A stretch of 9,937 nt of DNA, taken from NCBI GenBank assembly GCA_015494735.1, contig WGAQ01000107.1:1-9937 (forward strand). The letters run 5' to 3'. Below, in pieces: positions 4,564 through 9,937 of the stretch. The notes below the pieces were generated by a model that made no database searches, was not told the DNA's origin, and was given only the letters and a program-made list of their open reading frames with translations. The DNA is from Caldifarciminota bacterium (GTDB lineage: Bacteria > Hydrothermota > Hydrothermia > LBFQ01 > DSFT01). Position numbers and translations under genes: made by a program. Each line of letters starts with the position of its first letter. The first letter of the stretch is position 1.

Positions 4564-6714
4564 TTATCTCACTATGGTCTTGAATTTCCGTCCATCGAGG
4601 TTCACCACGTACACACCGGTGGACAGTCTCGCGGGAATTCTCAGGACGCCGGTACCCGTGCCGACATGGATGGTCCTGTTCACCACGAGCCTTCCATTGA
4701 CAGAGTACACGCGAACCGCAATATCCCGGGGCTGATTCAGGTTGTACCTGATGACGATACCATTCCTGTCCATGGATGCCAGCTTCACGAAAGCGGGAAG
4801 AGCCACTTCTCCGGATTCCACTATCTGGACGAGGTCGGTGGAGCTCCTCGGCAACAGGGTGTAAAGTCCGGAAATCGTATAGACGTATCCGGTAACGGTG
4901 TACAGGTCACCGATTGCAGGGATTCCCCATGCGGTATCCACCCTGAAGTAAATCGTATCCACACCATTGGTGGCCTGAACCATGAAGAAATCCCCGAAGC
5001 TGGTGGTGTCGTATCCCGTCACCATCAGGCTCTCCACCCTCACCAGTATGTGCTCGTAAGCCTCGGCCAGTTCGGGCTGGTAATCGTAGTAGGTGGATGT
5101 GCTCGACGTATCCAGATAACCGGCAGACACTATCATGGGACCGGGAAGGGTGTTGCCCGTATCCACGACCAGAACCCTGACGGTATCGAAGACCACGAGT
5201 CTGGTATTGCCTTCGTATTCATCCACATATCCCGCCACCAGTATCCTGTCTCCCGGATTCAGGAAGGAGGGCAATCCCTGAGGGAAGTATGCATAGAGGC
5301 CATAGTAGGGTCCATAAGGCATATCGAAGAGGAAGAGACTGCTATCATTCACAACGCCGATGTCCTGTACGGTAGCATAGAATTGAACGGTATCACCCGA
5401 AAGCAAGCTGGAGTAAGTGGAATCCATATCCTCCTGAATCGTATTCATGGCGATGGTGGGAAGATTTATATCGTAAGGACCCCTTGCGAGGAGTTTGTAT
5501 TCTCCATACGAATATGTGTTTATTCCGCGAGCGCTGATGAAGAATCCCACAGGCAGGGAATCTATGTTGCTCTTGGAGAGCAGTGCAGTTCCCGTGGGGT
5601 CGGAGATGTAATAGTAGTAAGTGGCTTCGGAATCTATGGAAACCTTAGGCAGGTAAACCATGACCCCCTCGTACATCTCGGCCGTATCGGGATTATCGTT
5701 GGATATCATGGAAGCAGTTATGGTATCGACCGCAAAGGCGTTGCCATGGGACAGAACGAGGACATCGCCCATGCTGACTGCCACTATCTCCGTGTATCCA
5801 TAGAACTCCGTAACCAGACCCGTCAGGTAAACCTTATCCCCTATCTGCAGGTTGCCGAATCCACCCGTCGTGTCCAGCAGGTAAACCATAATTCCGCTGT
5901 AGGGACCACCTTCGGGCATCTGAATGTGAAAGCCAGAGGAGGATTTTGCACCTATGGAAGTAACCACTCCTATGGTGGTGACAGCATATCCGGCGTAGGC
6001 AGAGCTGTCGGTTCCGGGTATCAGGGTCCCCTGAATCTCGGCTATGGAGTGGAACGGGGCGGGAGGCCTCTTGAAGAGTATGACCGTGGAATCGAGGGGT
6101 ATGTGCTCATAGGGACCGCCATCGTAAACGTACTGTATGTAATTTCCTCCGGTGGTATCCGCCGCCTGTATTCCTATGGTCGTGGAAGCGGCATAGTTCT
6201 CATCGAGGTCCAGATACTGCATCTTTATATCGCCGTTGTCGTAAAGTATCACCTCGAAGAACTGGGGAACCGATGAGCCATAGTGGGGAACGCTATCCCA
6301 CTGAACCACGAGGCATGCCCCCGAATACGCATCGGGGCAGTCGGTAAAGGACTGATAGTACACCTCCCCGAAAGAGGAGGGATCCAGGTCATCCCATAGG
6401 ACTGCTATGAAGTCATTGGTTCCCGAGGGAATGGGTCCATTGACGGGATTGACGTTGGCGAATAGATTGAAGACCAGAGCACCGTTGGCCCCTATCCTGA
6501 CGGTGTCGTAGGTGCTGGTGTATATGGGGAAGGAGAATCCTATAGGTACATTCACCTCTCCATCATCAGTGAGATAAGTTGGTGTACCCGTAGCCTTTAT
6601 ATCCACCCATTCCATCGGGATAGAGTCCCCATCCTGGGTGGACAGGTATATGTATCCGTACCCATCAGGGCCCCCGCTCAGCAAACTTACACCAGCCACT
6701 ATATACTCTATCAT
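4564..6714 (-). CDS. Secreted multidomain protein: beta domain, OB-fold-like repeats, C-terminal sorting domain
   Basis: 716 residues. The start MIEYIVAGVSLLSG is a short hydrophobic segment lacking basic residues, read as an atypical signal peptide. Residues 15-215 form a beta-rich domain with motifs common in surface proteins of FCB-group and candidate-phylum bacteria (GGPDGYGY, WVDIKATGTP, IGFSFPIY, IGANGAL, AVLWDDLDP, FFEVILYDNGDIKMQY). Residues 223-630 hold about four OB-fold-like units (roughly 223-320, 345-412, 424-515, 547-627) with recurring 'GD-xVxxxGxVxEYxGxTxL' patterns, as in YhcR/DUF5689-type domains often found in exported nucleases. No nuclease domain follows. Residues 638-716 are a sorting domain of the type IX/FlgD-like kind (IAVRVYSVNGRLV, LSTGVYVVNLDGRKFKTIV). 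GGGAGG lies eight bases before the ATG. The protein is probably surface-attached or released; its substrate is unknown. Confidence 0.85.
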   Translation of the reverse strand: MIEYIVAGVSLLSGGPDGYGYIYLSTQDGDSIPMEWVDIKATGTPTYLTDDGEVNVPIGFSFPIYTSTYDTVRIGANGALVFNLFANVNPVNGPIPSGTNDFIAVLWDDLDPSSFGEVYYQSFTDCPDAYSGACLVVQWDSVPHYGSSVPQFFEVILYDNGDIKMQYLDLDENYAASTTIGIQAADTTGGNYIQYVYDGGPYEHIPLDSTVILFKRPPAPFHSIAEIQGTLIPGTDSSAYAGYAVTTIGVVTSIGAKSSSGFHIQMPEGGPYSGIMVYLLDTTGGFGNLQIGDKVYLTGLVTEFYGYTEIVAVSMGDVLVLSHGNAFAVDTITASMISNDNPDTAEMYEGVMVYLPKVSIDSEATYYYYISDPTGTALLSKSNIDSLPVGFFISARGINTYSYGEYKLLARGPYDINLPTIAMNTIQEDMDSTYSSLLSGDTVQFYATVQDIGVVNDSSLFLFDMPYGPYYGLYAYFPQGLPSFLNPGDRILVAGYVDEYEGNTRLVVFDTVRVLVVDTGNTLPGPMIVSAGYLDTSSTSTYYDYQPELAEAYEHILVRVESLMVTGYDTTSFGDFFMVQATNGVDTIYFRVDTAWGIPAIGDLYTVTGYVYTISGLYTLLPRSSTDLVQIVESGEVALPAFVKLASMDRNGIVIRYNLNQPRDIAVRVYSVNGRLVVNRTIHVGTGTGVLRIPARLSTGVYVVNLDGRKFKTIVR

Positions 6715-6739
6715 ATCTCGCCTCCCATTTTCAGAGGGA

Positions 6740-6768
6740 ATTTTAAAAGTTTTTCGACCAGATGCAAA
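6740..6768 (-). promoter_or_regulatory. Promoter of the secreted multidomain protein gene
   Basis: On the minus strand TTGCAT (6767-6762), a 16-base spacer and TAAAAT (6745-6740) form a housekeeping-type promoter with the same hexamer style as the tRNA promoter. The leader would be about 20 bases and carries the Shine-Dalgarno GGGAGG. Confidence 0.6.
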
Positions 6769-6823
6769 CCATTTCTCTACCTGAATGGTAGGTTATTTGA
6801 CAGAATCCACTGACCCAGAGGAG

Positions 6824-6837
6824 CTTCCTTTAAAATT
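6824..6837 (+). promoter_or_regulatory. Promoter core of the TPR gene (14-base shared block)
   Basis: CTTCCTTTAAAATT is identical to the core upstream of the tRNA and of the left-edge gene. TAAAAT at 6831-6836 places transcription start at or within a base or two of the ATG at 6843, so the mRNA is probably leaderless. A TTGACA at 6797-6802 is too far upstream (28 bases) to be its -35. Confidence 0.6.
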
Positions 6838-6842
6838 CTCCC

Positions 6843-7964
6843 ATGAGAAGATTAGTTGCAGGTGCGCTCATCGCTACTCTGGCAATTCCCGGCCTCACCT
6901 TTGCAGGCAGATACTCCTCCTCCACCAAGATATATGTCCAGCAGAACAACTGGGAGAAGGCTCTCCAGTCCATCGAGAAGTGGAAGGAGGAGGACCCCAA
7001 GAGCGCAGAACCATACCTGTGGGAAGGGTACGTATATACGAGAAAGGAAGAGTACATAAAGGCAGCAGATGCCTTCTACAGAGCATATCAGAAGGACCCC
7101 AAACTATTCGAAGACCCCAGGAAACTGGAAAAGAAGCTGTCCATCACCGGTCAGGTCCTCATGAATCTCCAGAATATGAGCATAGCCATCCTGAACGGAG
7201 CCATAGAATCCTACAATCAGGGAAACATAGACCAGGCCATAAAGTACCTGGAATTCCTGATAAAGATAAATCCCGGATATGCGCAGGCATATCAGATTCT
7301 TACGAGCCTTTACCAGATAAAGGCCCAGAAAGCCCCCAGCGATTCCGTGGCCCTCGAATATCTGAAGAAGGCACGCGAGGCCCTGGAAGCATATCACAAG
7401 TTGAATCCCGATGACCCGAGGGCCAACTACTTCCTGGGCAAGTTCTATTACGACGAGGCCGTATTCCTGGCCTCCAAGGGCGATACCACAGCGTACAGGG
7501 AGAAGATGGATAAGGCCCTCAAGTATCTGAAGAAGGCCCTGGATATGGGATACGAAGATGCCAACTACGATTACGGTATGGCCCTGTCCGACCTCGGGAA
7601 GAATGAGGAAGCAGTGCAGTACTTAAAGAAAGCCGCCGAAAAGAACCCCGACAAGTTCGAAGTATGGTTCAATCTGGCAATCGTTGCCATAAAGGCAGGG
7701 GATAAGGACACCGCCCTCGAGGCCCTGAAGAAAGCAGTGGAATTGAAGCCCGATGACTACACGAGCAACTACCTGCTCTCCGTTCTCCTGACCGAAAAGA
7801 AGCAGTACGAGGATGCCCTTAAGTACGTGGAAAAGGCCCTATCCACAAAGGAAACCTACGAGGCATACGAGCAGAAAGCCCTGATACTCAGGGAACTGGG
7901 CAGGAGCGACGAAGCCCTTAAGGCCATAGAGAAGGCTGAAGCCATAAAGAAGGGCAACAAATGA
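6843..7964 (+). CDS. Exported tetratricopeptide-repeat protein
   Basis: 373 residues. A classical signal peptide MRRLVAGALIATLAIPGLTFA (basic n-region, hydrophobic core, cleavage after Ala21) has no lipobox cysteine, so the mature protein is periplasmic or secreted rather than a lipoprotein. The rest is a chain of helical TPR-type repeats covering about residues 30-370. Good examples are NNWEKALQSIEKW (35-47), GNIDQAIKYLEFLIKINPGYAQAY (128-150, cited in outline), KNEEAVQYLKKAAEKNPD (253-270), KDTALEALKKAVELKPDD (288-305) and YEDALKYVEKAL (322-333). TPRs bind peptides or proteins, so it is probably a scaffold in an envelope complex; no partner is evident. There is no Shine-Dalgarno; the predicted promoter lies against the ATG. 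It is a monocistronic gene, divergent from the large secreted protein and convergent with the GTPase operon. Confidence 0.9.
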   Translation: MRRLVAGALIATLAIPGLTFAGRYSSSTKIYVQQNNWEKALQSIEKWKEEDPKSAEPYLWEGYVYTRKEEYIKAADAFYRAYQKDPKLFEDPRKLEKKLSITGQVLMNLQNMSIAILNGAIESYNQGNIDQAIKYLEFLIKINPGYAQAYQILTSLYQIKAQKAPSDSVALEYLKKAREALEAYHKLNPDDPRANYFLGKFYYDEAVFLASKGDTTAYREKMDKALKYLKKALDMGYEDANYDYGMALSDLGKNEEAVQYLKKAAEKNPDKFEVWFNLAIVAIKAGDKDTALEALKKAVELKPDDYTSNYLLSVLLTEKKQYEDALKYVEKALSTKETYEAYEQKALILRELGRSDEALKAIEKAEAIKKGNK

Positions 7965-7969
7965 AGCAT

Positions 7970-7991
7970 GGGGGGAGAACACCCCCCTTTT
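7970..7991 (+). terminator. Intrinsic terminator of the TPR gene
   Basis: GGGGGG (7970-7975), a six-base loop and CCCCCC (7982-7987) followed by TTTT. It starts six bases after the TPR stop codon and the T run touches the stop codon of the convergent small gene, so it is very compact. The T run serves the plus strand only; on the minus strand the hairpin lacks a following T tract. Confidence 0.85.
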
Positions 7992-8215
7992 CAGTGCCTC
8001 TTCTCCAGTTTCTCCGCCTGATCGTACAGGAAGGTGAGAAGGAGAGGAATCTGTAGGGTTATGTCTGCGTCGGATATATCCTCCTCCTTCAGGGCTGTCG
8101 TCAGTTCCGACAGGACATCCAGCAGCTCCATGTAGAATGCACGAGCATCGAGCTCCCCCTTCTTCCTTCTTTCAACGAGTTCATCTAACTTACTCATTAT
8201 CTCCCTGCCCTTCAT
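7991..8215 (-). CDS. Small helical protein of unknown function, last gene of GTPase operon
   Basis: 74 residues, charged and predicted mostly helical (KLDELVERRKKGELDARAFY, then MELLDVLSELTTALKEED, then LLLTFLYDQAEKLEKR). It has no signal or membrane segment and I do not recognise a family. The ATG at 8215 has GGGAG seven bases upstream, lying within the end of the roadblock gene. An alternative ATG at 8197 (MSKLDEL) would give 68 residues. The three-base gap to the roadblock stop indicates a single operon, so it may be an accessory subunit binding the roadblock protein or the GTPase. Note a similar 'KLDELVE' opening to the roadblock protein at 691-1080 (MDELVEKLES), which may be coincidence. 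Confidence 0.75.
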   Translation of the reverse strand: MKGREIMSKLDELVERRKKGELDARAFYMELLDVLSELTTALKEEDISDADITLQIPLLLTFLYDQAEKLEKRH

Positions 8216-8218
8216 TTC

Positions 8219-8599
8219 CTATCTCCCGGTGGATATGATACCCGATATCCTGTTAATGGCACCGGGGACCACCAGGTTAAGCATACCGAGGTTTATATCC
8301 TTGTGGGTGGCTATAGCGAGAATGGCCACATCCTTCACAGCATAGCAGAAGATTCTTCCATCCGTGAAATCCACGGATATGCCCTCGAATTCTCCGGTCC
8401 TGAGTTCGGGCCCCATCCTCTTTGCAAGAGCAGCCAGCGCGGATACCATGGCAGAAATCCGGTTCTTCTGTTCCACGGATTCCACATCGGAAACTATTGG
8501 GAGACCATCGGGACTGGCAAGAACTATTCCCTTTATACCGGGGACCTCCTTTTCTATCTCATCGAATACTTCCCTCACCATTTCCTCAATATTAACCAT
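8219..8599 (-). CDS. Roadblock/LC7 domain protein (Cvn/MglB type) partner of GTPase
   Basis: 126 residues, single roadblock/LC7 domain. It has an N-terminal helix (3-19), VPGIKGIVLASPDGLPIVSD (19-38), the central helix KNRISAMVSALAALAKRMG (45-63), strands EGISVDFTDGRIFCYAV (72-88) and VAILAIATH (91-99), and the C-terminal helix LGMLNLVVPGAINRI (104-118). The 'VxGIxGxVxxSxDGLP' opening and the late 'DINLGMLN' segment match the conservon CvnB-like branch more closely than the two roadblock proteins at 691-2075. It lies directly downstream of the GTPase gene (four-base gap), the usual partnership in which the roadblock dimer acts as GAP or platform. Its Shine-Dalgarno is the perfect AGGAGGTGA formed by the last codons of the GTPase gene. 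Confidence 0.93.
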   Translation of the reverse strand: MVNIEEMVREVFDEIEKEVPGIKGIVLASPDGLPIVSDVESVEQKNRISAMVSALAALAKRMGPELRTGEFEGISVDFTDGRIFCYAVKDVAILAIATHKDINLGMLNLVVPGAINRISGIISTGR

Positions 8600-8603
8600 G
8601 GAA

Positions 8604-8612
8604 TCACCTCCT
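8604..8612 (-). promoter_or_regulatory. Shine-Dalgarno embedded in the GTPase stop codon
   Basis: On the minus strand AGG AGG TGA encodes the last two arginines and stop of the GTPase. It also forms a full match to the 16S anti-Shine-Dalgarno, four bases before the roadblock ATG. This ties translation of the two partner proteins together. Confidence 0.7.
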
Positions 8613-9134
8613 TTCTTTTGCTTTCAAATACAGCTCGAAGAAGTACACTATAAAATCCAGAACCGACTTCCTGTCTATGGCCAGCACGGGCCTGACGCGA
8701 GAGGGCTCCACTTCCAGATATTCGGCGATGAAATCGGGGTCCCATGCGGGCTGTATGTCGTTCTTCGTAATACCCACAATGTAGGGGATGGGAAATCGAC
8801 TCAAAACATGGTCCAGTATTTTCCTGGCCAGGGGAAATGTGGAGGGATTGGTGCTGTCCACCAGGAGGATGAACCCGATGGCTCCCTCGGAGAGGATGTC
8901 CCACATGAAGGAGAATCTATCCTGCCCCGGAGTACCAAAGAGATGAATCTCGTCATCCCCTATGTGTATTAAACCGTAGTCCATTGCCACGGTAGTGGTT
9001 TCCTTCCCTATATCTATTGTGCTCCTGACATCCGTATCCACCACAGGTATCTCCGATATATTCTTGATGAAAGAGGTTTTCCCGGCGCCAACGGGACCGG
9101 TCACCAACACCTTATATATCCTGCTCATCTCCAC
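8604..9134 (-). CDS. Small Ras-like GTPase of the conservon (CvnD/COG2229) type
   Basis: 176 residues, one GTPase domain. The P-loop is GPVGAGKTS (13-21). Switch I includes TDVRSTIDIGKETTT (34-48). G3 is LFGTPGQDRFSFMWD (65-79), where Gly67 replaces the Ras aspartate but Gln71 is kept; this 'FGTPGQxRFxFMWD' form is typical of CvnD-like proteins. The G4 motif is TKND (123-126) instead of NKxD. The C-terminal helix ends in KAKERR, with no lipidation signal. The start is GTG at 9134 with AGGAGG four bases upstream; ATG at 9128 is an alternative two codons later. It overlaps the upstream DUF4388-like gene by 23 bases and is followed by its roadblock partner. The likely role is a switch controlled by the roadblock protein. 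Confidence 0.93.
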   Translation of the reverse strand: MEMSRIYKVLVTGPVGAGKTSFIKNISEIPVVDTDVRSTIDIGKETTTVAMDYGLIHIGDDEIHLFGTPGQDRFSFMWDILSEGAIGFILLVDSTNPSTFPLARKILDHVLSRFPIPYIVGITKNDIQPAWDPDFIAEYLEVEPSRVRPVLAIDRKSVLDFIVYFFELYLKAKERR

Positions 9135-9768
9135 CCGACCTCCTCAAGAGGAAAGAAATCTTCCTGTAAAGGCGCTTCACCCTGTTCAAAATCCCCTCAT
9201 CCACTCCCCTGCGCCTTACCTTCACGATTTTAAGCACCCTGAGCCTGTATATCATGTATTTGGTCCATTCGAGCGGAAGGTTCAACTTCCGTGATATTTC
9301 CAGAGGACTGGCTCCCTTCTTAAGAAGATAGTATGCATCCTTTATGAATTCCACCAGTTCCGCATTCCCGCTTTTCGAAAGGAGATGGTTCAGACGCTCC
9401 CTGCCCCCGTCATCCATAACAAATGGAACCCTGTCGCCTATGGTATCCAGACTGAACCTGTTCAGTTCATCCTTCTTAACCGCACTCTCCAGAATGAGCA
9501 AGCTCACTGGAATCTTCTCTCCGATTTCTTCCACCTTCCCCCTGTAGAACCTGAAGGGAGAATCCCTGTCGCTCAGAACATCCATTAGAATGGCCATGTA
9601 ATGAGTCTTATTTGTCAACTTTCTGCCCCTGAATTCCATACCGGAAACGAAACCATCTTTGATGTATATCCTCACATCCTTCCCCACCTCCAGCACCCCC
9701 TCCTTATTCTCCACCAGCCCAAGCACTTCATCAGGGGCTATGTCCTTGAAGGTGCCGAATAAGGCCAT
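9112..9768 (-). CDS. DUF4388/PATAN-like protein with winged-helix-like C-terminal part
   Basis: 218 residues, cytoplasmic. Residues 1-98 match the DUF4388/PATAN pattern: MALFGTFKDIAPDEVLGLVE, then GVLEV, IYIKDGFVSGMEF and a later FRFYRG. This domain is found with GTPase/roadblock and two-component systems and is thought to mediate protein contacts. Residues 136-186 (EFIKDAYYLLKKGASPLEI, then RKLNLPLEWTKYMIYRLRVLKIVKV) look like a helix-turn-helix or winged-helix unit. The tail (186-210) is very basic with several arginines, suggesting nucleic-acid or acidic membrane contact. GGGAGGAGGG lies just before the ATG. It is the first gene of the four-gene operon and overlaps the GTPase gene, so it is probably the effector or input of the switch. 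The family call is by pattern, not by search. Confidence 0.75.
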   Translation of the reverse strand: MALFGTFKDIAPDEVLGLVENKEGVLEVGKDVRIYIKDGFVSGMEFRGRKLTNKTHYMAILMDVLSDRDSPFRFYRGKVEEIGEKIPVSLLILESAVKKDELNRFSLDTIGDRVPFVMDDGGRERLNHLLSKSGNAELVEFIKDAYYLLKKGASPLEISRKLNLPLEWTKYMIYRLRVLKIVKVRRRGVDEGILNRVKRLYRKISFLLRRSGGDEQDI

Positions 9769-9787
9769 AACCCTCCTCCCATGAACA

Positions 9788-9816
9788 CTTTAAATCCATA
9801 CCTGATAATCCTTCAA
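9788..9816 (-). promoter_or_regulatory. Promoter of the GTPase operon
   Basis: On the minus strand TTGAAG (9816-9811), 17 bases and TTAAAG (9793-9788). Transcription would begin near 9781, so the leader is about 12 bases and consists almost entirely of the Shine-Dalgarno GGGAGGAGGG. Confidence 0.55.
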
Positions 9817-9874
9817 AAAATGTGCACTCCGTAGCTCCGGGGAACACTTTTCCAGCAGGTAATGTTAAAGTATG

Positions 9875-9883
9875 TGCTATAGT
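9875..9883 (+). promoter_or_regulatory. Extended -10 promoter, divergent from the GTPase operon
   Basis: TGCTATAGT matches an extended -10 (TGnTATAAT with one mismatch). No good -35 lies upstream. Transcription would start close to the ATG at 9890, which opens a seven-codon frame (MVKFDSR, stop at 9911-9913). Confidence 0.4.
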
Positions 9884-9917
9884 AATCGGATGGTAAAATT
9901 CGATTCGAGGTAAGTTA

Positions 9918-9937
9918 TTGGCTCCAAAAGAGAAGCC
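9918..9937 (+). CDS. Possible start of a plus-strand gene (partial)
   Basis: A TTG at 9918 follows GAGGTAAG with suitable spacing and opens a frame (start, then APKEK) to the window edge. Only six codons are visible, so nothing can be said of the product. Support is the ribosome-binding site and the upstream extended -10 promoter. Confidence 0.3.

Noticed and set aside
4528..6276. Long plus-strand open frame of about 580 codons opposite the secreted protein gene
   Set aside because: Its translation is rich in His, Gly and Ile without domain patterns, as expected from reading a real gene backwards. The minus-strand frame has clear domains, a promoter and a terminator.
8604..9134. Asp-to-Gly change in the G3 motif of the GTPase as a sign of inactivation
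   Set aside because: The FGTPGQ form is usual in the conservon-type GTPase branch, and the catalytic-type Gln71 and a full P-loop are present.
1..9937. CRISPR array, insertion sequence, prophage or toxin-antitoxin module
   Set aside because: No regularly spaced repeats, transposase, integrase, terminal inverted repeats or toxin-like gene pairs were seen.

Overview
The window comes from a bacterium. It has strong Shine-Dalgarno sequences, a group-4 (ECF) sigma factor, an MglA/Cvn-type GTPase with roadblock proteins, and a C-terminal sorting domain of the type IX kind on a large secreted protein. That mix, together with frequent ATA (Ile) and AGG/AGA (Arg) codons and Lys/Glu-rich proteins, suggests a possibly thermophilic lineage near the FCB superphylum, such as the WOR-3/Hydrothermae-like candidate phyla. 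The lineage is an inference from gene content and codon use, not an identification. Nearly all genes lie on the minus strand. The exceptions are one tRNA, one TPR gene and a possible gene fragment at the right edge.

Left part (1-2075, minus strand): a partial exported beta-rich protein of unknown function leaves the window at the left. Upstream of it is a compact three-gene operon in which two paralogous roadblock/LC7 proteins flank a protein that looks like a globin-sensor domain without its haem-binding histidine. A 430-bp AT-rich spacer follows (2076-2506). It holds the operon promoter, a pair of imperfect repeats, a small inverted repeat and a terminator-like hairpin, and it ends in the promoter of tRNA-Ala(GGC).

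Middle part (2582-6714, minus strand): tail to tail with the tRNA lies an envelope-stress type operon in an unusual order. A zinc-finger membrane anti-sigma factor comes first, then a membrane protein with a bactofilin-like polymer-forming domain, then the ECF sigma factor. A candidate ECF-type promoter precedes it, suggesting autoregulation. Next comes a 716-residue secreted protein with an N-terminal beta domain, about four OB-fold-like repeats and a C-terminal sorting domain.

Right part (6843-9937): a divergent plus-strand gene encodes a periplasmic or secreted TPR protein and ends at a strong hairpin terminator. Facing it is a four-gene minus-strand operon resembling a reduced actinobacterial 'conservon': a DUF4388/PATAN-like protein with a winged-helix-like C-terminus, a Cvn-type GTPase, a roadblock/LC7 protein and a small helical protein. 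A divergent promoter and a possible gene start occupy the last 60 bases.

The shared themes are roadblock/GTPase signalling (three roadblock proteins, one GTPase, one globin-like putative sensor) and envelope-stress control. Three promoters share an identical 14-base core, CTTCCTTTAAAATT, and two of them share 19 identical bases, which points to a common lineage-specific promoter class. Several leaders are extremely short or absent.
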